A stretch of 64,000 nucleotides of DNA. Source: Drosophila pseudoobscura. Lineage: Eukaryota > Arthropoda > Insecta > Diptera > Drosophilidae. The position numbers and the translations under genes were made by a program. This document shows, piece by piece, positions 36,820 to 48,100 of the stretch (position 1 is the first letter of the stretch; each line of letters opens with the position of its first letter). Location: contig NC_046681.1 in assembly GCF_009870125.1 (NCBI RefSeq), forward strand, positions 13,219,001 to 13,283,000. The letters are read 5' to 3'. The notes beneath the pieces were generated by a model that worked only from the letters and a program-made list of their open reading frames with translations, was not told where the DNA came from and ran no database searches.

Positions 36820-36830
36820 CAGTGTGACCA
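36820..36830 (-). promoter_or_regulatory. Ohler motif 1 on the minus strand
   Basis: Read on minus, the sequence is TGGTCACACTG, an exact match to the fly core-promoter consensus YGGTCACACTR. It lies 200 bases past the BTB stop and would direct transcription toward that gene's 3' end. No minus-strand coding gene is visible, so it may mark an antisense or bidirectional promoter, or be chance. Confidence 0.35.
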
Positions 36831-37315
36831 AGCAAATGCAAGAATAATCGGAATAGAATAATCAAAACCAAACCACTTTCGATGATGTAATTTTCTTTAT
36901 TGGGCGTCTATTTGGGTGCTACAAAATCAAAGGATGTGCAGAAAACGATCTCTCTAAGCTGACTTGAGTTGCAGGAACAGAGTGCACACATCCTCGCCAG
37001 TTTATACAAATTAGTACTTCAGTATATTTCTGTTCAAAGTGGGTCCGCATTAATAATTAATATTCATTAATTTTAAAGCTCCGCACCATTCATTCTGTAT
37101 TTAACTTGGTGGTGCATCAGATGGAGAGTAAAAATAGTACACTCCATATCCCACCTTCTTATCCAAAAACATCGTTTTTCAATTGTATCCCTGGTATAAG
37201 GCAACCCTGTCTTATCTGTCAAAGCAAAGACTATACAATACAATAGACTTTGACTCTACAGAGAACTTCGGAACTAAAAGTACAACTAAAATTCTATTGA
37301 AATAAAATTTCAAAC

Positions 37316-37376
37316 GTAAGTAAAAAAAAGTAATATACGATAGTGATTGGTGGTCTAACATTTAAATATTCTGCAG
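37316..37376 (+). other. Likely 5' UTR intron of the Tom5-like gene
   Basis: Donor AAAC|GTAAGTA at 37316 and acceptor ATTCTGCAG ending at 37376 delimit a 61-base intron. It ends 13 bases before the Tom5-like ATG. The good fit at both ends strengthens the case that the tiny downstream ORF is a real gene. Confidence 0.6.
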
Positions 37377-37389
37377 TTCTACAATCAAA

Positions 37390-37527
37390 ATGATTCGCGC
37401 CTTGCAGCCCGATATGCGTGCGGTCGAAGAGCTGGCCAAAAAAGAGGTTCAAGCAAATATTTTCGTATTTGTTTTGACCTGTGCCCTGATACGCTTTGTG
37501 CCAAAAATAATACGCAAGTTCTTTTAG
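37390..37527 (+). CDS. 45-residue Tom5-like tail-anchored protein
   Basis: ATG at 37390 opens a 45-residue ORF ending TAG at 37525-37527. The sequence has a short polar N-terminus (MIRALQPDMRAVEELAKKEV) and one hydrophobic segment at about 24-38 (IFVFVLTCALIRFVP), then a basic end KIIRKFF. Size, layout and wording (ALIRFVPKIIRK) resemble metazoan Tom5, a small subunit that stabilises the TOM complex in the mitochondrial outer membrane. In animal Tom5 a similar A-L-L/I-R-x-x-P-x-I-x-K-K motif closes the membrane anchor. A strong 5' UTR intron and a downstream AATAAA support expression. With so few residues the assignment is tentative, and another small tail-anchored mitochondrial protein is possible. 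A Tom22-like gene lies 7.5 kb upstream. Confidence 0.6.
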   Translation: MIRALQPDMRAVEELAKKEVQANIFVFVLTCALIRFVPKIIRKFF

Positions 37528-37670
37528 AGGTCTTTTAAAGATCATACACTGGAGGGCGCTGCTGAGAGTAGACGATTTGAAATTCGAAATCCACACTGAC
37601 ACAAAATGTTCACTACCAGAGATTCAATTCAGACATAATGCATTTGTTAATTATCTAAACACCCGTTAAC

Positions 37671-37676
37671 AATAAA
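37671..37676 (+). terminator. Poly(A) signal AATAAA for the Tom5-like gene
   Basis: The first AATAAA after the stop lies 144 bases downstream on the coding strand and is the likely 3' processing signal. Confidence 0.4.
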
Positions 37677-40600
37677 CATAAGGGGTACCAAGCAGATACC
37701 AAGCAGATTAGATTCCCTTAAGGTAAACCTTTTCAAATTCAGTGCAGACTCGTACGAAGAACATCGATTAGGAAGCCCGATTCGATCATTGAGTGGAAAA
37801 GCCACTTTATTTACCATAACAAAATCTTATAAATTTATTTATACAATTGTGAGTGGGAAAATCTCTGCCGGACAAGCGATTAACTTCCACTTGACTGTGA
37901 TTTGAATGAACATCAGTCACAGGAGGCAATGGGCCACAACCGCAACGAGAACAAGGACCCTCCTGTGTTTGCCCTGGGGCTTCGACACCTTTTGCACGAG
38001 AGGGCGGGGCGCGTGACAAGGGGAATATAAATCAAATAAACAAACCTCATTAACATATTATCAGCCTCAAATTGTGACACCGCCCGTCATCTTAAGTTCA
38101 AGTGAGAAATCTGTCACGAGGCATTAAATCGTTTGCTGAGGCAGCCCCCAAAAGCCGCAAGTATCCTGTGCTCCTGTGCTCCTGTGTCTCCTGGAGCTGG
38201 ATGGATGGATATTCCCGGAATCCCGGCACACATAATTATGCGTGTAAACAAGCGTGATGATAGTGCGCTGACGTGTGACGATGATGCTGACTGCTGACGA
38301 CGCGTTTCCCTGGCCCCGGCCCCGGCCCCGGAAAAGGGTTAAGCCGTGACTTCTTACCTATTCCGGAGTCCGTGCAACCCTCTGGTTACCAACCCCCCGA
38401 TGGAAGCACACTGATGGAATACTCAACTACTGGCAAAACAAATTGCTTAAAATCCTCTCACCCCTGGAGTGGAGTAGAGCTAGTTTCCAGGCACTTTTCT
38501 GGCCGGGCTGGGCTGCTGATTTATTCGCGTTGTGTTGGCAACAATTAGAAAAGTTACCGCAGGATGTGCACACAACACAACACAGCACAGCACCCAAGGA
38601 CTCAAGGAGAGAGATGTCTTTGCCGTCTGGTGGCGGCGGCTGCTTCGCCTGACAGGTCTCCAGGTCTCCAGGTCTCACCGTTCACGTTCTCGTACTCCTT
38701 CGTTCTGGGCCGCTGGCGCTGTGTGTTTTAATTTGACGAAAGACTGATGACACCTCATTAATATTCATTGCCGTGCTACTGCCAGGCGCGCACTCTGGGA
38801 TTCTCTACTGGATTCCTCCATATATCCTGTTTATGCCAGAGTTTATTCATTGTCCCTGGCCCCCGATCCCCCTTTGTGTGTGTTTGCCTCAAGATGGATG
38901 CCTTGCCGTTGCTTTGTTGGATTGCCGGGCTGTCCTGATTCTAATGAGGCGTTAAATGTTTCCTTTTTTCCCTGACAAAGAGTTGTGGGGGACATATTGT
39001 ATGGGAACCTCAGCGTTGAAGTGGTGTTCGGTTTGAGATTTCCTGGAAGTAAGTTAATAGAGGATACTTGACTAAAGTGAGTCCCAAATTAGCTTCGATT
39101 TGGATCTCAGTGGTACCTTCGAAGCCAGCCCCCAGGTCACTTCTAGAGCGACCTTTTTCTAAGCAAAACCTTTATTCAAATCTTAGTTAATCTCTTGGAG
39201 TGGACTGGAGTGTCAACCAACTTAACGATCGCTGGTAGCGATACACCCTCTTCGTACATATTATATACTTATTTAACATATTTAAATTGTAACCATCGCT
39301 ATCCACTCTTGTTTAGCAGTTTATCGTCCAGCCACCCACACGACCATAAGTATTTCAAATTAATGGCAACACTTCAAAATAATTATGAAGCACATGCCAC
39401 ACGAAAGCCAACACCATACCGTGGGGGGTGGGGAGGGGCAGGGAATGGGGTGCTTACCTTCACCTTCTGGCACTTTTAAGATGCTGCCGCGTGACATATT
39501 TATGAAGTTCAATTATCATAAAATGCAAATGAAATCGTCATGGCCCGGAAAACGTCAAGCTGCCTGCCGCCGGCCTCCTGCCCTCCAATAAAACAAAACA
39601 AAAACCCTAACGCCCAGACCTTGGAGACATGGCCAAAATTAAGCAATTTACTTGCGATATCCGGCCCCGGCCCCCCCCCCCACCTTTGACCTGCCACCAA
39701 GGTGGGGGCGTACTGGGCGCACTGGGCGCAATGTCAGGTGTCAGGACAGGACATCTTCTTTGGGTTTGCTGAATTTTATCTGTCGACTGGCGCTATTAAA
39801 AGAAATTACGCTCAAAACTAAATTGCGGGGCCAGCAGCACGACCAGAAAACAGGAGCAGGATCTGGGGTATCTGGGGTGTACCGCCAGCATTGAAATGAG
39901 AAACGATTATGTTTTCGGGCCGGGCCGTGGGACGGGGGACGGGGGACGGGGGCCAGGGGGCCCTTGTGGCATCCGTGTGGCATAAAGAAATGCCAAAGAA
40001 CAAGAGGAAAACTTTTTAACTTGTTTGCCATGTTGCTATTTACAAGTCCTGTGGGACATACCCTCCCCCCCACCCCCCCTCCACCTACCAGCACTACCTC
40101 ATCGCCCAGGACCCAGGACCCATCCCCATGCCCCATTCCATCTGTCGTGGCGGCGGCAGCGGCGCTTCAGGTAACTCCATTGCCGCATTGCGCTGATGTT
40201 TGCGTTTTTCCGCGATGTTTTTCTTTGTTTGTGGCGGTTTTTCTGGGCATTCCTCGGCATTTGTCTGGAGCCCTCGTCTCCGTCTCCGTCTTCGTCTCAG
40301 TCTTCGTCTTTGTCTCTCACTTGTCGCCTTTTTGTGGGTTTCGGTTCTCTCAAGTTGCCGTAATATGTTTCCGTTAGTTTTGGCTCGTCTTCGTTTGGTT
40401 TTTGGGGCTGCTTTGAGGCAGGGAATGTGGGGTGGCTGGGGTGGCTTGAGGTGGCTTCGGTGGACCCCAAACCGTTATGGTAATTTAGTGGCGCAATTTT
40501 GCGGAAATTGATGCTGTTGCTCCAAGCGTTGTTCCACCCCAGGACCCACTCTGACCATTGCCAGGATTGGCATTTTGGTGTGGGGTTGTCTAATTTTCAT

Positions 40601-40959
40601 CTGGAAACATGCATTTTAATAAGCATTTAAATGTGTGTACACAACCGGTATGCTATGCGCCATTGTCATTTGATTTTACAATGTTAAGTCTTCCCATTTG
40701 AGATGAGATAATGGTGTGGGAAAGTGCTACAGAAATGCTGTTGAAATATACGAAATATTCTCTTAAATGGCATTTGTAAGTGAGTGAAGTTCTAGTGCAG
40801 TTCTTATAAAGTATTCACTATTTATTATATTTTAATTTAAATATTTATTTAAATAAAATATGATTATAATAATCATACTTATAGTACAAGAAATCTATGC
40901 CTCTGCAGGTTCTACGATATCACATATTTCTATCATTATGCAAAAGCATTTTTACTCGA
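37677..40959. other. Gene-free stretch
   Basis: No supported gene. GC-rich simple repeats occur at about 38.31 kb (CCCCGG units) and 39.93-39.95 kb (GACGGGG units), with poly-C near 39.67 kb. CGTCTC-type units lie near 40.28-40.31 kb. An AT-rich block is near 40.80-40.88 kb. Confidence 0.5.
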
Positions 40960-41070
40960 CGAACCAAACCGAATTTTTCTGATAGATTTGGGGTTTAATA
41001 TTTATTTTTTTTTTATTAAAAAAAGGGTATATTTTTGGTGGTAGTACTTCATTGAGCTTTACAGGTATTT
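40960..41070 (+). repeat. Fragment related to the end of the 54.5-kb foldback element
   Basis: GAACCAAACCGAATTTTT followed by TGATAGATTTGGGGTTTA matches the left flank of the 54.5-kb element (GAACCAAACCTACTTTTT, then GATAGATTTGGGACTATA) in the same order and spacing. Further on, GGTATATTTTTGGTGGTAGT resembles its GGTATTTTTTCAGAGGTAGT. This shows the sequence is dispersed, so it is probably a transposon family. Confidence 0.45.
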
Positions 41071-41481
41071 GTGCATATTTATACATAATTACGATTTGGT
41101 AAAACTAATTATCCAATGGGACTTTTTGAGCTGTTATATTAAAAAAGAAAAAAAACAATATGTTTTGCATAGAACACCTTGTTTATATACGTAGAGATGT
41201 CCAATCCGCCCGATTCCGATAAATGATTAGCAAAGTCATTAAATAGTTCAAAAACTCAGAGAATAATTTAAAGGATAATTTTTTTATCTCAGCTCTTCAT
41301 TTTGAAAGCTTCTGCTTTCAGCTCTGCTTTCCGGTCCTCTTTCAGCCTGAATGCGCCTCTGCATCATTTAAAACATTTTTCAAATATCATTAGACTGATT
41401 ATAATTATCCTGCACAAAGTTCAACGATTCAATACGTCCTGGAATACCCCTAGTGAGACTATAATTGCTGCCATATGCATA

Positions 41482-41492
41482 AGGTCACACTG
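41482..41492 (+). promoter_or_regulatory. Ohler motif 1-like core promoter of the Taf5 paralogue
   Basis: AGGTCACACTG matches YGGTCACACTR except at the first base and sits 56 bases before the ATG of the proposed first coding exon on the same strand. It sets the transcription start just upstream of 41548 and supports using that start. Confidence 0.5.
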
Positions 41493-41547
41493 GTGGGAGT
41501 GACTCTGGCATTTTCCGTTGTTAAAGCGAAATGAAAAGTTTCAAAAT

Positions 41548-44085
41548 ATGAGCAAGGAAACAAAGAAGCGTCATGTAAGTATAAGATGATAATAGAAGAT
41601 CCCATAAATGGATCAGATTAAAGCTAATGTCAGTACAGAAGTCCACGGCGAAAAAAAAGGTCCGAGAAGCGCCGGAGGTGGATTTCGAGATAGAGTGCAA
41701 CAATATGGAGACCGATCAGAATATTGGAAAATTTAATGCCGAAGTGGGCGCGAGAGAATCGGACTTCTCGAGCGATGAGGACAGCACTTCACTGGAATCC
41801 AGCTCCGATGGCAACTCCGAAATGCAAGAAGAACCTCAAGAATGGAGTGACCTGACATTTCCCAACTTGAGAAACTCTTCGCCAAAACGTGACAAAGCAT
41901 CCCGTGAAGGACAGTCGAAGGGGTAATGTTTTCAGATCATATTTACGAGATGCATATGTATTATACGATTCCAATTTCATGTAGCATTGCAGATTTAATC
42001 GGGGAATCGTCGTCCATAGACGTGGACGAGCATAGTGGCCCGATGCCGTCAATGCCTCTGTTCGAGGACGCAAATAAGGACACATTTCAGTTTAAATATC
42101 CCACCTACCAGGATATCTTTATCACCTCTACCCAATCAAACTCCAGCGAAGCTGCCAAGGAACCCAGCACGGATTATGACGAGGATTTGAATTGCTTTTC
42201 TGACGACACACACAGCTGGGAATCCGACTTCAGTGATGTGGAGGACAAGGAGGAAAGTCTTTATCCTATTTGCAGAAAAGGAAAGGAAAGTTGGTTGCAC
42301 CTGCCGGTGCACACAGTCGAGGTGCCTTTTGGGTATACCAGCTCGAAGAATGGTGGCATACGATCGACCCCAAGTGGGAGGGAGACGGTTGGCAGGCAGG
42401 CAACCGAGTTCTACGATGACAGTGCCACCGAACACTGCCAGGAACCCGCCGGGAAGCCCGTTTTCAAGGTCATCAAGCAGAACGAGGTGTTCGAGCAGTA
42501 CGAGCAGGCCTTCCACGCCGTGCTGTCCATGGTTGAGGCGGTGTGCGATCGCTTCAGATACGATATATCGCAGCTGCTGTATCCTCTGCTGGTCCTGGCC
42601 TATTTGCAAATGGTGGCCAGCGACAACGTGGACGGGGCCGCGACCCTCGTGAAGAACTGCGGGAAGTACTTGGATGACTCCTACAGGCCGCGGCTGGCAA
42701 CGCTGAAGAAAATTCTTAGGCCAGCGGAGGTGCCATCCAGGGCGCGAGTGCTGCTCAACGGTCATTACAAGGTGGACATCCTGATGACCCGGGACGCCTA
42801 TACGCAGTGCCTGATCCACTTGGCGCGCATTCCGTTTTGGCAACAGGACAAAATCATGGGCCACATCCGCCTCCGGATATACGACGACGAGGAGCTGCCC
42901 AAGCAACGTTACCTCCTGGGACATCCTAAGCTGGAGACCATGCTGTGGACTCTTCCCGAGACGCACGGAGAACCCTCCAAGCACTCTCGACGCCGGCACA
43001 ACGCCAATATGCAACAATTGTACACGCCCCCTCCGTGTCTTGATGATGAGATTAAGCGCCGGACGGAAGACGAGCAGCGCAAGGAGCTTAGTCGGGAACA
43101 CCTGCCCTCGGTCTACCTATACACGGCCATGACTGGGCAGGAGAAAGTTCTGTGTGCGACCTTCTCCGAGGAGTTCAACATGGTGGCACTGGGCACGTCC
43201 GTCTCCGTGGTGCACGTCTTCTCGGTGGATTCCTCGAAGCCTCTGGTGGATATGACGCTCGAAAAGGGAGAGTCGGACAGGCGGGTAAAGCGCACCTTGT
43301 ACGGCCACCAGGGGGCTGTCTACGGCTGCTCCTTTTCCCCCGACGACCGCTACATTGTCAGCTGCTCGAGGGACACCAACGTGCGGCTGTGGTGCCTCCG
43401 CTCCTGGAGCTGTATGGTTATCTATACGGGGCACCTGGCCCCAGTCTACTGCGTAGTGTATGCCCCCCTGGGCTTCTACTTTGCCACCGCCTCGGAGGAT
43501 GGCACGGCTCGAATCTGGGCCCAGAGTAAGAAGCAAGCAGCTCGCCTCTTATCCGGCCACTTGGCCAGCGTGGAAGTGTGTCTGTTCCACCCGAACAGGT
43601 ACTACCTGGCCTCCGGGTCGTCGGACTGCACTGTCCGCGTCTGGCACGTGGTGAAGGGCCGCCAGGTGCGTGTGCTCAGCGGCCACAAGGCGAGAGTCAC
43701 GTCTCTGGCCTTCTCCACGTGCGGGAGCTACTTGGCCTCAGGAGGCGACGATCACCTGGTAATTGTCTGGGACCTGCCCGCCGAGCGAATGATCCGTTAC
43801 CTGAGTCACCACACGGCCACAATCTACTCCTGCGCATTCGACATGGACAATAATATCCTAGTTGTGGCCGGCGGGGATGCTCGCCTGTCCGTCTGGGACT
43901 TTGACCGCCTCGTCCAGCAGTCTGGATCCCGTAAATCCTCGTCTTCCAAATTGGCATCAAAGGAGCTGCTACTAAAATCGTACGACAGTTACGAGGGACC
44001 CATCTACAAGGTCTCCTTTAGCAGCGGCAACCTCATATTAGCCGTCCGCGTGGAACCCCCAAGAACTCCTAAGAAAACAACATAA
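41548..44085 (+). CDS. can: Taf5 paralogue, probable cannonball (testis TAF)
   Basis: Proposed exons are 41548-41574, 41639-41922 and 41985-44085, encoding 803 residues. Introns are 64 nt (donor GTAAGT) and 62 nt (acceptor ATTTCATGTAG), and both keep frame. Taf5 is the WD40 scaffold of TFIID. In Drosophila its diverged copy cannonball acts in the testis to switch on meiotic and spermatid genes. After an acidic, serine-rich N-terminus, the TAF5 NTD2 helical domain spans about residues 272-404 (VFEQYEQAFHAVLSMVEAV, LLYPLLVLAYLQMV, GHIRLRIYDDEELPKQRYLL). WD40 repeats run from about 487 to 745, with clear GH...WD/IW units such as LYGHQGAVYGCSFSPDDRY and TASEDGTARIWAQ. No LisH motif is visible near the N-terminus, unlike canonical Taf5. 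An alternative start at 41627 (MSVQKSTAKKK) avoids the tiny first exon. Taf5 family is certain; can orthology is inferred. Confidence 0.8.
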
Positions 44086-44411
44086 AAACGTGGACAAAAT
44101 CCTCCCGTATATTGCAGAGAACAAATATCTCAGTGTTTTGTTAGATTTTATAAAAGATATAAAGCAACCAAAAACTGATGACTAAAGAAACGAGGATACA
44201 TTCATACGATTCCCAGCGTAAGAGCACTCCTTAGTACGACTTTTCTGTTTAGAGATTTGATTTGGAATGCCAATTTGAATCGGCAGTAAACAGCGATGAT
44301 GCTGACGAATCTCAAAACTTCATGCCTGCGTTTAATCGTTGAAAACTATGACCGGCGAGTGACAGAATAACGAGTGGCGAGAGAGCAGCCGCTTTCGGTA
44401 TAAGATTCTGA

Positions 44412-44417
44412 AATAAA
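44412..44417 (+). terminator. Possible poly(A) signal of the Taf5 paralogue
   Basis: AATAAA lies about 330 bases past the stop on the coding strand. It is the first exact hexamer seen downstream, so the 3' UTR may end shortly after it. Confidence 0.35.
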
Positions 44418-45025
44418 TGTGCAACAGTCCCGCCATATAGAACACGCGATCTTGATATCTGATGAACCTTTACGGGGCGGTCAGCGTTGGCAAATTGGTC
44501 TAAGATTGAGCCGCAAAATGTGCTGATAGCTGTCGATGCATTGGTAACTTATTCCGCGATCCCAAATCCCCGGTTTCGGGGTCAGAATATAATTTTTTTT
44601 GCAAAATTGTTATGGAAATAGTTCGTTTCTGAACTAAACGAAAACAGTTTAATTTATAAATGTTTTCCAGCACTATATTAATTGTGATTCTGTGACTTAT
44701 AAAAATATATTTGTACGTACTCACTTTATAGCAGTCTGGTCATATCTTTCAATTATAGCGGTCTGGCAACTCTGCACAGAGCTTCGTGAACGAAATTTCC
44801 TGGAAGCGACCACACACTGTCTGGAATTTAATTGCAAAAAAAGAATTTTTTTATAAGTTTTTGTTGAGTTTTTGTGAAATATAAAGTGTGCACAGTTTAA
44901 GAAACAAATATTTCAAAGAAATCTGTGAAATCTTTTGGTACATTCGTGTATGTGTTATCGGGAAGACGTTCCCATCATTTTTTCAGAACAAATGATTTTC
45001 TTGTTTGTTGTTTTTTTTTTTTCAG
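44418..45025. other. Intergenic spacer before the SR-repeat gene
   Basis: No ORF of note. The region should hold the promoter and 5' UTR of the downstream gene. A T-rich tract ending TTCAG at 45025 forms a strong acceptor for a putative small upstream exon at 45026-45078. Confidence 0.4.
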
Positions 45026-45183
45026 TCCACCGCCACCAAAAAGAAAAGACTGTCAACTCAGACGGATGTACAAAAAAGGTTAACTAACTATTTATTAACT
45101 TATTAACTTTAGATTTTTGAGATAAATATTCTTGTTTTAAGATTTTGTTTAAAACCTCGACAACTTTAGAGATCATATATTTG

Positions 45184-48100
45184 ATGGGGAATTGGCGTTC
45201 CAGTTGCAAGATGGAGAAAGACCAGCCAGGTACATATATTGTTTCTCATACAGATGAGTATGAAATCAGTCGTTATTTTGCGAGGGATATTTCCACAGGA
45301 ATGACGAAATCGCGTGCGAATTTGGACAGGCAGCTCGCTCTCCTCGCTTCCGATCGAAACAAAGCGGAAAGCAGACACAAAATGAAGCAGCTCGATGGGG
45401 CATCGTCGGACGATATCAATCGGGGGCACGAAGTTTCAGAGGATGATCTTGATCTCAATGACATTGAACAGGCCGATCAGGAATCATTGGGGGCTCTCAA
45501 TCAGCAGCCTAAAGATGCACCAGAAGGACTACAAATTGGAGGCATTGAGCAGGCCGATCTGCCATCATTCGAGGCTCTTAATCAGGGGCCCGAAGATGCA
45601 CCAGAAGAACCACAAATTGGATGCATTGAGCAGGTCGATTTGCCATCATTGGAGGCTCCCAATCAGGAGCCTGAAGATGCACCAGAAGGACCACAAATGG
45701 GACACATTGAACAGGCCAATCAGGCACCACTGGAGGCTCTCAATCAGGGGCCCGAAGATGCACCAGAAGAACCACAAGTTGGAGGCATTGAACAGGCCAA
45801 TCAGGCATCATTGGAGGCTCTCAATCAGGGGCCCGAAGATGCACCAGAAGAACCACAAATTGGATGCATTGAGCAGGTCGATTTGCCATCATTGGAGGCT
45901 TCCAATCAGGAGCCTGAAGATGCACCAGAAGGACCACAAATGGGACACATTGAACTGGCCAATCAGGCAACTATGGGGGCTCTCAATCAGGAGCTTAAAG
46001 ATGCACCAGATGAACCAGAAAGCGGAGACGTTGAACAGGCCAATCAGGCATCATTGGGAGCTCTCAATCAGGGGCCTGAAGATGTACCAGATGAACCACA
46101 AATTGGAGACATTGAACAGGCATCATTGGGGGGTCTCAATCAGGGACCCGAAGATGCACCAGAAGGACCACAAATTGGATGCATTGAGCAGGTCGATTTG
46201 CCATCATTGGAGGTTCCCAATCAGGAGCCTGAAGATGCACCAGAAGGACCACAAATGGGACACATTGAACTGGCCAATCAGGCACCACTGGAGGCTCTCA
46301 ATCAGGGGCCCGAAGATGCACCAGAAGAACCACAAATTGGATGCATTGAGCAGGTTGATCAGCCATCATGGGGGGCTCTCAATCAGGGGCCCGAAGACGC
46401 ACCAGATGAACCAGAAAGCGGAGACATTGAGCAGGCCAATCAGGCACCACTGGAGGCTCTCAATCAGGGGCCCGAAGATGCACCAGAAGAACCACAAGTT
46501 GGATGCATTGAGCAGTTTGATCATCCATCATTGGGGGCTCTCAATGAGGGGCCCGAAGATGCACCAGAAGGACTACAAATTGGAGGCATTGAGCAGGCCG
46601 ATCAGCCATCATTGGAGGCTCTCAATCAGGGGCCCGAAGATGCACCACAGGAACGACAAGTTGGAGGCATTGAGCAGGCCGATCTGCCATCATTGGATGC
46701 TCCCAATCAGGAGCCTGAAGATGCACCAGAAGGACCACAAATGGGACACATTGAACTGGCCAATCAGGCAAATATGGGGGCTCTCAATCAGGAGCTTAAA
46801 GATGCACCAGATGAACCAGAAAGCGGAGACGTTGAACAGGCCAATCAGGCATCATTGGAAGCTCTCAATCAGGGGCCTGAAGATGTACCAGATGAACCAC
46901 AAATTGGAGACATTGAACAGGCATCATTGGGGGGTCTCAATCAGGGACCCGAAGATGCACCAGAAGGACCACAAATTGGATGCATTGAGCAGGTCGATTT
47001 GCCATCATTGGAGGTTCCCAATCAGGAGCCTGAAGATGCACCAGAAGGACCACAAATGGGACACATTGAACTGGCCAATCAGGCACCACTGGAGGCTCTC
47101 AATCAGGGGCCCGAAGATGCACCAGAAGAACCACAAATTGGATGCATTGAGCAGGTTGATCAGCCATCATGGGGGGCTCTCAATCAGGGGCCCGAAGATG
47201 CACCAGATGAACCAGAAAGCGGAGACATTGAACAGGCCAATCAGGCATCATTGGGGGCTCTCAATCAGGGGCCCGAAGATGCACCAGAAGAACGACATGT
47301 TGGAGGCATTGAGCAGTTTGATCAGCCATCATTGGGGGCTCTCAATCAGGGGCCCGAAGACGCACCAGAAGAACGACATGTTGGAGGCATTGAGCAGTTT
47401 GATCAGTCATCATTGGGGGCTCTCAATCAGGGGCCCGAAGATGCACCAGAAGAATCACAAGTTGGATGCATTGAGCAGGTCGATTTGCCATCATTGGAGG
47501 CTCTCAATGAAGGGTCCGAAGATGCACCAGAAGGACTACAAATTGGAGGCATTGAGCAGGCCGATCTGCCATCATTCGAGGCTCTTAATCAGGGGCCCGA
47601 AGATGCACCAGATGAACCAGAAAGCGGAGACATTGAACAGGCCAATCAGGCATCATTGGGGGCTCTCAATCAGGGGCCCGAAGATGCACCAGAAGAACGA
47701 CATGTTGGATGCATTGAGCAGTTTGATCAGCCATCATTGGGGGCTTCCAATCGGGAGCCTGAAGATGCACCAGAAGGACCACAAATGGGACACATTGAAC
47801 AGGCCAATCAGGCACCACTGGAGGCTCTCAATCAGGGGCCCGAAGATGCACCAGAAGAACCACAAGTTGGATGCATTGAGCAGGTCGATTTGCCATCATT
47901 GGAGGCTCCCAATCAGGAGCCTGAAGATGCACCAGAAGGACCACAAATGGGACACATTGAACAGGCCAATCAGGCACCACTGGGGGCTCTCAATCAGGGG
48001 CCCGAAGATGCACCAGAAGGACCACAAATTGGAGGCATTGAGCAGGCCGATCTGCCATCATTCGAGGCTCCCAATCAAGGGCAGCAAAATGCACCAAAAG

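Noticed and set aside
36885-37170. Possible minus-strand gene ending at TTTATT (36896-36901)
   Set aside because: A minus-strand AATAAA is present, but the only ATG ORF found upstream of it is about 23 codons with no recognisable family. Not enough support.
41926-41984. Start of the large Taf5 ORF at 41926
   Set aside because: This segment is intronic: donor GTAATG at 41923 and acceptor CATGTAG ending at 41984 join it in frame to the upstream exon.
44280-44540. Box C/D snoRNA-like words (GATGATGCTGA, TGATGAACC, GCTGAT)
   Set aside because: The C and D boxes are imperfect and no terminal stem could be seen.
45145-45183. Start of the repeat protein at 45145
   Set aside because: The codon there is TTG, not ATG, and an acceptor-like site follows at 45169. 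The first ATG in frame is 45184, or an upstream exon is used.
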